Of a stretch of DNA of 64,000 nucleotides, positions 15,541 through 28,500 are shown one piece after another. Made by a program: the position numbers and the translations under genes. Positions within the stretch are counted from its first letter, which is position 1. Every line of letters starts with the position of its first letter. The notes under the pieces were generated by a model, which did no database searches, had not been told where the DNA came from, and was given only the letters and a program-made list of their open reading frames with translations. This DNA is from Spirodela intermedia (taxonomy: Eukaryota > Streptophyta > Magnoliopsida > Alismatales > Araceae), in NCBI GenBank assembly GCA_902729315.2, contig LR746268.1, positions 2,535,501 to 2,599,500 of the forward strand, given 5' to 3'.

Positions 15541-18500
15541 TTATAAATTTATGTAAAAATTATCTTAGATGGACACTATTTTTGGTCTCATTATCTTGTT
15601 CCTTGGAAAGAACAAGATCACATGACCTCAGATGTGGATATCGTGTGCATTCTCAATAGCACAATTGTTACGACATAAAACGTGAAATTTCAAAACCCCA
15701 GCAAATCATGGAATCTTCTGAAACTAAGGGTATTTTTGAAGAGACGGTCACTGATTTATTTGAAAAAAATATATCTTGAGACTTAGGGCTACTGGAAGAA
15801 ACTAATCCAAATTGTACATTCATCCTAATATTAGGTGATGGGACATAATATACAATGGGGCCAAAAAATTCAAGAGCATGTAAAAGTTGATATGGTTTAT
15901 ACTTCCATATCTCTTAGTGTTGACGTAACTCTGATAAAGGCAACTGAAGATAGTTCAAAGTGACATAGAGAGAGCCCATAATCCAGAAACCCTAGCCTCT
16001 AGGAAGTCATGATCTTCATAGGCTAGATAATCATATATAATATTGTCCTAAAATTTTGAGAAACACCCTCCGTCAATTCTTCCCCAAGTGCCTATAAATC
16101 GAGGCATCCCGTTCCATTTTCTGCTTTAGAGAGAATATTAAACTGCTACAATGTTATCCTCAAGCTCGGGCTTCTATGACCTTTTGTTGCTTGATCTTAA
16201 TCATTTTACGTACATAGTTCTATATTTTTCTTCCTAATGACATAGACCAGTATATAATTATCAGACTACTCCTAATGAATTTGAAAACTAGGAAAAGGTA
16301 CATAGAAGAGTATGTGCTACACCTAGTTTTCAACATCATATATCATTTAGAAATGATCCTATATTGTATCTATTTTATATCTTTTTATGCTTTAGGAAAG
16401 ATATTTAAACTATTTAGTTCCAAAAATTTTAGATTAAAGGTTGGCCTTTCTCCCAGGTTTTTGGGTGATCAACTCGCAACTTTGATCTAAAATGGAAGTG
16501 ACCCCTCTTTAATAACTGATGCCATGTGGTGAATGTTAGTAGATTTAAAAAATTGTCTTGTAACATTTTCAATCAATGTATTATTTTCGTTCTTTAACAT
16601 TACCTGAATATTAGAGACATACAAGAAAACTGATTATTATGATTTTTTGCTGTTGATGCATTTATAGTATTGGTCATAAGTCATAGCTTGTTGATTATTT
16701 TATATCAATAGACAATGATCCAACTTACCAAGTTAATATACTGTGAACTTTTCCTAAAACTTTATACTATATATAATTTCAGATAAAGGTTTAGAGGAAA
16801 AAAAATATACATTCCTTGGTATAGTGATGTGGTAGGCTACTACCCAAGATTTTTTGCTTTAGAGAATCCACAGCTTATGGAGTATTGAGAGAGTCCACAA
16901 GTGATAGGACCTCCACCACCCCTTGGGAAGTGTGAAAAATGCACCATATCTTGGACAAATGGATTACTATAGTTGTTTGATACATTCTCATAAGCATATA
17001 TTAATCTCATATGTTTTAGACATTGTTAAAAAAAATGTTAGGAAAGTTTTTCCAATATAAATATGATGAACTATCTAAATTTTCATTTAAAATTTAATAA
17101 GTGCACTATTTTAAGAAACATTGAGAATAGTCTAATGACAAGAAAAACAATACTACTTTATATAAAAGCTATTATATTATGAAGATATATGACAGCAATA
17201 AAACAATCTACTCTAATCCCATTAATAATTGGTTGATGTAGAGCATATTTGTAGGAAATTAGAGATGCCTAAAATGCTTTCAAAGATAAAGCAAGGAAAA
17301 ATCAAATATAGTTGTTTACATGCCCTGAAAAGTCATAATGTGTTTTCCTTTCATATGGTTAGTAAATTCTTTATATTGCTAAGGATATCTTAATGATTAG
17401 ATATTTTCTTATTAGACCTTATTTAAAACGTCTAGTACTTTTCACTATAGACAAAGATCACTTTTTTGATAGAAAAACAATTTCTCTCCTCCCTCTCTCT
17501 TTCACTCTACTCCCTCATTGTTAATTCAAGGAATCTTGTGGATTAAAGAGAGCCTATATTGTATAATTTTCAATTTAAGGAATACCATTTAATTCTTTTG
17601 GATTCAATATATGATTCTCTCCATGTCTTTTGCTACATAACCTCACATCAAAGCAAGATTTTGACTCCAAGGCTTGCTCTAATGTAGATGTCACATGCAG
17701 ATGATGGGGCTAACCCTATAAATGACACTGTTCAGATGGGAATATCTCTTTTGAGAGTTGAATTCCTTGACTCTTAAAACTATCAATCAAAGTTTGCAAG
17801 AGTCATATCTTTCTAGAGTTTTTGCAGATGATATCTATGATGGGGCTATATTAATGTTTCTAATGAGTGGCAACAGTCGTGATTGATGTTGTTAGAGTGA
17901 CAATTGCAACCCACTCTAACCATATAGGCAGCAATCCAGCTTGACCAATTACAAGTTATTATTGTATATAACAATGGACAAGTGATTATCTTGGTGGCAG
18001 AAGTCCATGGGAAACCATTCTAGAGCTAGAATACAAGAAAAACAAGCCCAAAGAAATGTAAAGTAATTTCTAAAACCAGGATTTATTTTTCTTAGAAAAA
18101 TATAAAGTGATCTTAGAAAAATATAAACACATCATTAGGGTATTAATCAGCAATGCAAGTTTCACTACTCTAAGGAAACTTGATGATAACTCCCTTTCAA
18201 GTAGGACTATAAATAAAAAAAATTCACATGAAATGAGTGAAGCCCCAAAAAACGTTTATGATATGGATGCTCTAAAGAATGAATCATGAATAGTTAAATA
18301 AATTATAAAGGTTCCTCATAAGTCAAATAAATATTTTTATTAGGTTTATTGATTAGTCCCTATCATCTAGGACATCTTCAATATTGATTAAGTTCATATT
18401 AGATGTATGATTGTTTTCCCTTATGTAAGGAGTCATGACCTATCAGTGAAGTTGTAACACAAATGCTTTAACACAATTTATAGAATTTTTCTAATTTTAG

Positions 18501-21500
18501 AGCTCCTTTTCTGGAAACTTCTATAGAAAGAGTCCACACATGAGATGATTTTTGAGCCAACTTATGAATTGGGCCGAGAAGAGAGAGACAACAGTTTAAT
18601 GCAGTGCTACAAGTAAAAGTTACAAAATAAAAAAACTAGTAGCTAACTATTATACTTCATCATAACTGTTGTGAGTATTTCTTTATTGTTAGATTTTTAA
18701 CATCTCATAAAATCAAGAAAATTTGGTATGTAATGAATGCTCTCCTCTAAATCTCAATGTGTGGAAAAGTCATTTAAAAACATTTAATGACTTCTCAAGT
18801 ATGTCCACATGTTGTTTCTAAATCCTCATATAAAGGAAGTCATGTTATAGAAGCCACATGATTATTTGTTCTTGACTTGTGATTAAGTACTACTAGTAGT
18901 AGAGCCAACTTAGAGTTCTAAATTTACAAGATATCATATTAGTGTTAATTTCACTGACCTCTTAGAGCTGTGAATATGAGAAGAGATATGAAATCTAATG
19001 AAGACTAGCTGAAGCCTTGTTGTTCAGTGTGTATATCACTTAATATTTAGTACAACCAAAGGAATAATTTTGTTTCAAGTGGAGTAAGCAACGTGGGGTG
19101 AGCCACTGTAATATTCAAGCGTACTTATAGAGGGCCAACTCATCCCCCTTTGAGTTCCTCTTATAGCAATTTTGCAACCAATGCCTCCTCTAAATTGTTG
19201 TTTTATAAAAATAAGTGAAACTAAGAACTATAAAGTGGTTAAGCCCATTGTGAAGCCTTTCTAGAGACTAATGTGTTTTGAGAATGACAATACACATGGA
19301 AGAACTCACTCAAGGGCAAGAGAGTCAATTAACATTCTTGATAATAATGATGATGTCACTTAAGGTTATAATATCTAATATTTATTTATGAAATTAAATT
19401 AATTTAATTTATATGAAAATTGATGCCACATAATGTGAGCATTTGTTGGAAAGCATGAAGAGAGAAGGATAATGCAATGAACCACAATCAGATTCAAAGG
19501 TTTTTATTTTCTTATAGATTTGAGAATATTAATTAGTATTTCTGAGGTTTGAATTTCAGTCAAAAGATGCAATACATTTTAGCATTGGGCTAGCCCATTA
19601 CACTAGACATAGAAGTTACCTAATATGGCCATAAAATATGTGACTTGTATTCACTTTGATTCAGAGTGTGTGTGCAAGAAGTAGAAATAAAATTTTGAAA
19701 AAATACATAGAGTGCTTCAACATCGATCACCATTGTCCAATGACTCTACATTAGATCATTGTAACTTTCAATAGCTAAAACCCAGAAAATTTTGTTGATG
19801 CTTAAGCTCTTGAACAACTCCATTCCAAGCTTCTCCAACAACTAAAATAGAGGATTGTAACACTATAAGTATAGTGTTGAATGCCTAAGGTGGTACTGCA
19901 TTTTATATTTTTATTTAGAGTTTGTACATGCCAAGGCCCATTTAAAACCATAACTTAGAAGAGATTATTTAGTGTAAATATCTATTTAATCCTTCACACG
20001 AAAAAGGTAGGTGGTTCTCTTCTATTTAGTCACTAGAGTTGTGAATTTAGAAGAGACAAGTGAGTCTCCTCTAATTTGGCCCCCTAGAGCCATGAATCTA
20101 ATAGTATGAGTGAAGCTTGTAATTTATTATATATTTTAAAAATAATTTAGTAATACCTAAAGAACTAGTAACATATATGGTACCTTAAGAGTATAGTAGG
20201 TATTGTGACTAAGCCACTAGAAAAAAATAGCACGTGGTATAGTTATCATGTCACCTAAAAACTAAGAACCACATATTAAGAAGAAATTAAAGGAGAAAAA
20301 AATAAAGACTTATAAGATCACCCCCCCTAGTGATGAAGTGCTAGATAAAATCCAACATATTTATAAATATTATACCCTTAGGTTCCAAAAACTTGTGTTA
20401 GTACATAAGTTGAATTTATGTCCCTGGTCGTCGAAAAAAATTCGTGACACTCTTTCTAGATTCATAGATCTAGAAGACCAAACAAATTATCATCAAACTA
20501 ATCTATTATAAATTCATACCTCTAAGTTGACATGAGTTTTTAAAGTCCAAAAATACAAAAAAGGAACAAATGAATGTTTTTAAAAATTTAGTGCCTAACT
20601 CCTGTGTTGTTAATTCTCTAGCTTGGAGGTCCATAAATATCTATTAGAGAGGAGCCACTTAAAGAATTGAGAAAATAGGAATGTAAAACTGAACTTTTTC
20701 AATGTGTTGTCCTCAAATTCTAGGAAATTTGAAAAAATAAATAGAAACTTTGCAGCATAATAAAAAGTTACAAGGATGTTCAAATGATTTTGTATTGTTT
20801 ACATTTGTGTGTACCCTTTAATTTTAAGGATACTCTTCCTAGATGGGTTGCTCATTTCTTTAAGTTATAAATTTGAATGCATATTTATTTGGTTATTTTT
20901 CATACAAAGTCAGCTCACTTCTTCTAAGTGAATAAAAAAACTTTCAAGGAAGAATGTGTCAGAGATTTGACATCACGTGACTTCATGAATAAAAAATCAG
21001 AATAATACCCTTACAAAGTGCCTTTATCACTATTGAGGGTAAAACTCATCAAGTCTAGGAGTTAACACTCTTCTTGCAAACATAAAGAGACACAATTCAT
21101 GAAATCAATCTCAAAATTACATGTGACTTTCCTAACAGCTATAAAATTTTATGAGAATACTTTAGAAACTCTCAACATAATTTTGGAAATATAAAACTAC
21201 TATTTTACCTTTTTAATTTTTTTGTCAACATCAAACAACAAGGGTTAGAAAAGCTGCACATTTGTGATGGCAAACTTCAAAAACAATCTCACTATGTATG
21301 TTAATGAGCTAACCAACTTTTGAATTTCTTGTATTTTTCCATAAACATAGTTACTCAAAAGATTCTTGGTTCCAAGTGGGCCATAATTTGAAATTAGAAA
21401 GGAGTTGAATTGGTTTCTTTTCTAAGGATCACAAAATGGGGTTACTCACTTTAGGTCTCCATGCATAAAGTGAATCAATTTATTAAAGTACTCTAGGTAG

Positions 21501-23290
21501 GTTAATCCTTTAAAAAGAATCATAAAATTGTTGTTAGTTACGACCATTTATCTTCTAGCCTACTTCCATTTTTTTAAGCTACAAACATTGAGTACAAACA
21601 TTTGACATATAACATCAACTCATTGCTACACACTAGACTTGTTAATCCAATTTGCATGGTTGTTAGATGATTGGTATTAGCTTGGCATACTAGGCTCACA
21701 ATCCTAAACATTTTTAAAATACTCCCAACACTTGCATATAATAACAGACCTCTACCGCTAAGGTAAAATTTAATAGGTAGGAAAGACAAACCTTAAAAAT
21801 TCTCTAGTACAATACTTTGGCATGGAGTGTCAAGAGCCATGTATAATAGAAGCTTTAGCTTGTCATATGTTGCAGATTTTCTCAATGTATGTGAAAGTTA
21901 AAATACTTTTGTTGCTGAAAGGTAATTCTAAGAGTATGATATTTTCTTTCTCAAAACTTGTTGTTAGAAATATGTCATTCATCACTGCTATAGTAGCCAA
22001 CAATAACATTGTAACTACTCATTGGAAATGTAATAATTCTATGTGCATGCCTTTTTCTATCCCAAAGCTTGAACTAGCTCTATTATTCTAATAAGTATTT
22101 ATGAACACCCAATAGTTAGTTAATGGTAGTGTAGTAATGTGTCATATAATTTGTTTTACTATTTATTGACTACCTTTATACTTGGTGAGTCATTTTAGTA
22201 GGACAAGTCATATTCTTAAAATACATTGAGGAATAAAATAACTATCATTTGGTCCCCAATTATGTTTGGCTATGCTGTATTAGGAAACTTGTCATGTGAA
22301 TTAAAGGGAGGTTAAAAGAATACATCATAATGCATGTTGACTTTATGTCAAATAATGTCTTCATATGGACAAATTTTATCTGTGGGTCACCTTCAAATGA
22401 GGCAATATAATTGTCTATTTACCTATTTTTATGTTACAAAATGAAGGATTTTAGTAAACATACTAATTATTATTCAAATCCTAGAGGCTTTTCACAACAT
22501 GAGAAGTGTAGTAAGAATATCAAACTTTCTTTGAAGATTTCAACAACTTCATACATTGACAAATAGGGCTGACTTCCAAGGATTATACCTTGTGCAATGA
22601 ATTGGAGGTCATTTGAGTACTAGAAGGCTCCAATTCAAGATCTCCTATGCAAGTTTATTATTTCATGAGAGCTACTTATTTAAGGCAACAATCTTCAAGT
22701 GCTATGAGATTTTCATTTATGTTAAAATCTTTCAGTGTTTAAGGATTTAGACCTACAACATTTTCTCATAAAAGCATCACTATTAGCTATGAAAGTAACT
22801 AAAACCATAAGTGGAGACATGTAACAGGTGAGCTAATGCTTTACTATAAAAAAAAGTCAGTGACATACCATGCATAAGGTGAAGAAAGGGGGAGACAATT
22901 TCTCAAAATATTTACTGCATTGTATGACTCACTTCAACTATTTTTTTGCACCTATATACTTTTTGAATAGGTCTACAGAAATTCCACCATAGCCCATCCA
23001 GGGCTAGTTATCAAGTATATAAACCTACAATCATATTGGAAATAGATGAATGTTTATGCAACATTGTCTTCAAGACTTTATCTATAACCTAATACGTACT
23101 CATATTCAGCATATCAAGTGCTTAAATTGTGACCTCAAACTAGTTCTTATTGGTAATATTACAAAGTTCCTCAATAGGAAAAGTTTTACTTTAGTTATTA
23201 GAATAATTTCCATAACAATAGGAAAGGAGAGGGAGTTATATAGACCGCGGCTGTTGAGGAATGAGTTGGAAAGGAAACACCTTTAGTTAG
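15541..23290. other. Long AT-rich intergenic stretch
   Basis: I see no gene, tRNA or intact transposon in about 7.7 kb. Weakly related motifs of the type AGAGYTGTGAATnTnAGAAGAGA occur near 18965 and 20034, which hints at old repeats. A promoter-like CCTATAAATCGAGGC occurs at 16091. Confidence 0.5.
16093..16098 (+). promoter_or_regulatory. Orphan TATA-like element, possibly from an LTR
   Basis: CCTATAAATCGAGGCATCCC resembles TATA regions of plant LTRs and promoters. No coding frame follows, so this is more likely a solo-LTR remnant than a gene promoter. LTR ends were not found. Confidence 0.25.
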
Positions 23291-24811
23291 TAAGTGTGGA
23301 CAACCACCGTTCCTCCAGCCAACATAACCCCCGTGAGCAGGTCACCAATTATTCACACGGGCAGGCGTCACGTGGTCCCTCGTAAAGTCATGGGGACCAA
23401 TTATTGCTCGACACAGTCGAAAGAATGGATTTAATTAGATGAGGAACCTTTCTCAGAGAAGAAATTATGTGTGTGCCCTGAATTGCACCGCAGAAGAAGG
23501 CTGTTAGTGTACCTTTTATGGGAGACCAGCCCACACCTCTCTCTCTCTCTCGTTCTCTCTCTACCTCTCAATCTCTATCTCATTCCCTCTCCCTCTCCCT
23601 CTCGACCTATATCTCCCTGACTCTCTCTCCGTCTCGTTCCGTCTCTTTCCGTCTCTCGGCCTTTCTATCCCCTACTATCTACGTCCACTGTACACAGAAA
23701 CACAGAGTAAATCTTCTGACTGCTCCCATCACTGGACGTCCAGTCTGTGCTATGCTCTCTCCCTCTCTTTCTCTTCTCTCTCTAGAAATGTACTCTGTTG
23801 GGGGTGTTAATGAAAAGCGCCGGAAGGATATGCGATGCAAGGCCCAAATCCGGCCTTCCACGTGATTCTTGTCCGCTGAGGTGAGGGGAGAGAGAGAGAG
23901 AGAGAGAGGGAGGTTTTTAAAACTTATGTCAGATAATCATATCATATGATTAAAGTCTACTTAACAACAAGTAAAATAGATTCCATGCAGAATATTTAAC
24001 TTACGTTATTCAAAATGCGGCGTTAAGTCAAACACAAAAATTACTACCACTCCGGGAAGTCAAAGATGAGGCCGTGGGCACGGATAGGAATCCCACTAGG
24101 TTTATTCGTGTCAAATCCTTTAAGAATTTATCCATGAAAATCATATCATTTCGGTTTCAGCCCGCAAAAAATGGCCAATAAATTAACTTGGAGCTTCGCG
24201 TGCTTGCTTATGTTCCGTCCCTCTCGCTCAACGTACTCAAATTGAGGGTTCACACAAGATGATGCTTACAGTAGTGGGGCCGACTTTTCTAGATTACTTC
24301 TCTCTCTCTCTCTCTATGATGTGCTCCTCTATGAATTGGCTGGAGCTTCAAGAGAGGTTCGACGCCCAATAGAATATGGGAAGTATGTGGCTGAAGTGAC
24401 TATTTTTCCCTCATAGACCCAAGACTACGTCAAAAGTACTCATTTTTATTATACCCATGATCGCTTACGATTGGGGCACACTTGGACTCATTCTTGTTCA
24501 AACAACTACATTGCATCTGGTCATAGGTCACGAACCATGGCCCGTCGGTGGAGTCAACTGGGTAGCCTGCGAAATTTTGGAATAAATAGTTCTAGGTTCT
24601 TCAAAAACATAATTTTATTAAAACTTATGCATGGGGAATTCTAAAACGGGCGTTGAAAACGACATTACTTGACCGTGCCCCGGTTCAAGGCGACGGATCC
24701 GTCGCCGTCAGACCACCGCTTGCTTGCACTCGTTACCCGGAACGTGTTCCATCAATTGATGTTGACGTTGGGGCAATCCCCCGGTCAACGGAAACCCGGA
24801 TAAGGCCGCAC

Positions 24812-24848
<37 letters not shown>

Positions 24849-25140
24849 TCTCACTCTCTCTCACTCTTATGTATAGAAAAGGACCTTTTTCCGCGTAAAA
24901 TCAGGAAAAAGCTAATATCCAGACGTCGTCAAAGTAATTAGAGGGAACGATAACTATTTAGCACGATACGTCTGAATTTTACGCTGACAACAGCTGCAGC
25001 TCGAGATCTATCAGACCGAATCTGGTGTCGTTTTTTTTACAGATTTCATTGGAATCATCGCCGGCAAGTGCAACTTTCGCGAGTGGAGATTCAATCAATC
25101 TGGGTCTTGGAAATTGAGATCGAAATTATCTTGTGAGAAA
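23291..25140. other. CT-rich upstream region of the ABHD17-like gene
   Basis: GC rises sharply. CT-rich stretches occur at about 23535-23800, 24299-24316 and 24816-24864, with GA at 23888-23908. No conserved coding frame is visible. It may contain distal promoter sequence for the gene at 25534. Confidence 0.45.
24816..24866. repeat. (CT)n microsatellite
   Basis: CT repeat interrupted by CACT units. Confidence 0.9.
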
Positions 25141-25439
25141 TTCCCTTCCTGTCTTCGTCAACTCAATATTCGTGTTCTTGTTTCGTCTTCGTGTTCGTCT
25201 TCGGAGAACACCCTCTCTCTCTCTCTCTAGAATCAGAGACGCTTGGCTGTGGGGAGAGAGAGAGAGAGAAACTACGGTGAAAGAATCCCCACATGGGGCT
25301 GTTCGGTGAATTTTGGACTAATTGGAGGATTTCTCTGCTCCATGTCTGAAAAAAGCTTTTTTTTTGCGGCCGCTCAGTGAGTAAGCCGTTCTGTCTCTCT
25401 CCGCCGCTCGTAGCACGCGACCCCTGACGACGAAACTCA

Positions 25440-25470
25440 GAGAGGGAGAGAGAGAGAGAGAGAGAGAGAG
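25440..25470. repeat. (GA)n tract in the ABHD17 5' leader
   Basis: About 15 GA units, 64 bases upstream of the ATG. GA/CT tracts near starts are common GAGA-type elements bound by BBR/BPC proteins in plants; that role is inferred. Confidence 0.8.
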
Positions 25471-25533
25471 GTGTGAACTGGAGGGGGTGAAGGGCTTTGG
25501 GGGGGGTGGGGGGTCTGGAGGAGGAAGAAGAAG

Positions 25534-28500
25534 ATGGGAGGGGTGACATCGAGCGTGGCGGCGAAGTTCGCCTTCTTCCCACCAAGCCCGCCGTCGTATA
25601 AGCTGGTGGCGGACGATTTGACGGGGCTCATGAAGCTGAGCCGCTTCCCCCACCGGGAAAACGTCGAAGTCCTGCAGCTCCCCACTCGGCGGGGAAACGA
25701 GATCGTCGCCATCTACGTCCGCTACCCCATGGCCACCTCCACCTTGCTCTATTCTCACGGCAACGCAGCTGACCTCGGCCAGATGTACGAGCTCTTCATC
25801 GAGCTCAGCATCCACCTTCGCATCAACCTCCTTGGGTATGTCCCCTCTTCTTCCCTTGTGCTAATTTACACAATTCGGCTCGATCGTTCTGCAACTCGTT
25901 CAAATCCAGCTGAGTATCTCCCGTTTTTGCTCCTTTCCTCTCCAAGATGAAACCCAAATCGATTTCTGCGCTGCCCTCTTCCTCTCTGGATCCAATCCCC
26001 ATGACGGCTCTGCGGAGGAACCTGGAGCTGTGACCAATTTCAAGTCATTTGTGTCGAATCCGTTGCGGCGGGACGCTGCTTTCCTTTCCATTTTTTGGAT
26101 GCACACACCCCGAATATTTCCCACAAAAAATCATTTTTTTATTACTTCACTGTGGGACGAATTCATCGACGGAACGTCTCTGTTGGGCTTCCTCGTTTGC
26201 CTCGTGAGATTTTTTCCATGCATCATGACGGTGGCGCGCAGTTTATTTCGCATGTTCCACCATGAATGCGTAGCTAAATCATCATACGAAACTTGCTCTT
26301 TCCTTTTGTGTTTCTCGGCTTAGAACTCGGCTCAGGGAAGAACGCTGATGATCTTAGCAAGTCAATTTCCAAATCTGGAAAGAGAAACTTAAATCGATTC
26401 GCAGCTTGATCGAGTGGAGTTCGATGGTTTTTCTGCAAGCCCTGGTCATAAAGTTCTAGAAAATAAAATTTTCTAGGCACATTATTGTTGATGTGAGCAG
26501 TCTTGATTCCTCGAACCACCTCGAACTCAGTTCTTCGGAATTAAGCTTTTCGGATGAAATGTTTCATGCTAATTCCAGTTTACATCTACAGATCTGTCTC
26601 TGTTTTGGCCGGGTTCACATCCTTTGGGATTAATTTGATGATATTCTGGTTGAAAGCACACACATCAACAATATGAAGCCCTTAAAAACATCCCAATTCT
26701 ATGGAGAAATATCAAGTACCAAAGATGAAATATTTATTTTTCAGGATGGTAATGCCAAGAACACCTAAAGTGAAAAAAAAAAAGGAAAAAGTTTTCCTCC
26801 CCGTCATCTTGTTCATCATTCCCTTGGGTTATGTATATTAAATTCGATAAAAGATGAAAAATGGGTGCCACGTTATATTGCAATTAGATGAAAGATTAAG
26901 AATCTGAGTTCACTTCGTCCTGGAACCCTCAGACTTTGCAAATGATTGCAAATAAAAAAGCTAGATTTCCTAGAGAGAGCACCACCTATGACAGTATCCT
27001 TTTTTGCCAAGTAATCTTGCTGGGCTCACTCATGGTTGCCGTCTGTGTAGGTATGATTACTCCGGATACGGGCAGTCTTCTGGAAAGGTCAGCCACCATT
27101 TCACTACCAGAATCAACATTTTCTGGTGAATTTGCTCATAACTTTCTCCTCTCTCTCTCTCTCTCTCTCTCTAGGCAAGTGAGCAGAACACGTATGCTGA
27201 CATTGAAGCTGCCTACCAATGGCTGCAAAAGAGCTATGGAGTCAAGGAAGAGGACATAATCCTCTACGGGCAGTCTCTCGGGAGTGGGCCAACATTGGAT
27301 CTCGCCACTCGCTTACCCAATTTGAGAGCTGTAATCCTTCACAGTCCAATACTCTCGGGTTTGAGAGTCATGTACCCTGTGAAGCGTTCATACTGGTTTG
27401 ACATCTACAAGGTTAGCTCTTCTGAGGCTGCGACTGTAGATATTGTCCAACTTCCTTAGAAAAAAATTGTGTTTTGACAATTTAGATGAATCTCTTGCAG
27501 AATATTGACAAAATCCCGTCGGTCAACTGTCCTGTCTTGGTGATTCATGTAAGTTTTTTCCTTCTTATGGCATGAATGAACTGGGTTCTTTCTGTACGTG
27601 TATGCATGGTTCATTTCATCCATATGGGTGATAGTTTTCTTTTTCCTCAGCCTGGTCAACTGATTGACTGGATCTTATACATCATTTGGAAGGGTGAATT
27701 GCCGTTTTAGAGGCTTAGGATTTTAACCCAGTTGGTATGATCAGCATGAGGTGATCTTGGTAGGATATTCCCATTTGGGAAACAATCACCAAGGATTATC
27801 TTCGTTTCAGTCCGGGAATCCTGGTGTTTGAGCCAGACCTATTTTTGTGTTAAATACAGACCCTGGCTGTGGTGCTATTGATTTTTTAATATATTTTTGG
27901 TTTGTGAGAGTCCACTAGTAGAGGATCATAAATAAATGCATGATTCTGATCTTATGAATGAAATTTAATACGTTTGTGATTCTTTTGGCATATTTCTTGT
28001 TTCTTTATTTATTTATGGGAGACTTTTTTTATGTTATTTTTTTCTGTTTGGAATTCTTTATTATTGACTATTCTACCAAGATCATTACGTTCGATAAATA
28101 AGGAAAAGCGTTTTTTCACACGTATGGCATTTTCTCCCAAAAAAAGAAAAAAAATAGTCGTTGATGGTGATGCAAAAATAAAAATGTTTTATTTTTTTTT
28201 CATTGGGCCAATTTTTGATATATTTTTTAATAAGACTGCACAGTATATGAATGTATTTTGGTTAGATTAAACATTTCTGATTTACATCCATGCATATTTC
28301 TCAACTATATTTGACTTATATTCCAGTTGTTGGAGCCTCCATGAATAAATAATTAGTCAACCTAAAAAATATAAAAAATAAAAATAAAAATATCAGCTTC
28401 CTCTTCTTTAAACGCTTAGTCTTACAGAAATACTCCTATGGATTCTTTCTAGCAGTATTTCTGTCATCTGCACTCCGGAGCCCCAAATGTTTCTTGGTGG

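Noticed and set aside
23518-23865. 115-codon frame with Ser/Leu-rich start
   Set aside because: Half is CT repeat, the rest has no family or codon bias.
27710-27840. Possible tRNA-derived SINE (box A-like AGTTGGTATGATCA, box B-like GTTTGAGCC)
   Set aside because: Box spacing of about 90 bases is too long and no poly-tail or target duplication was found.
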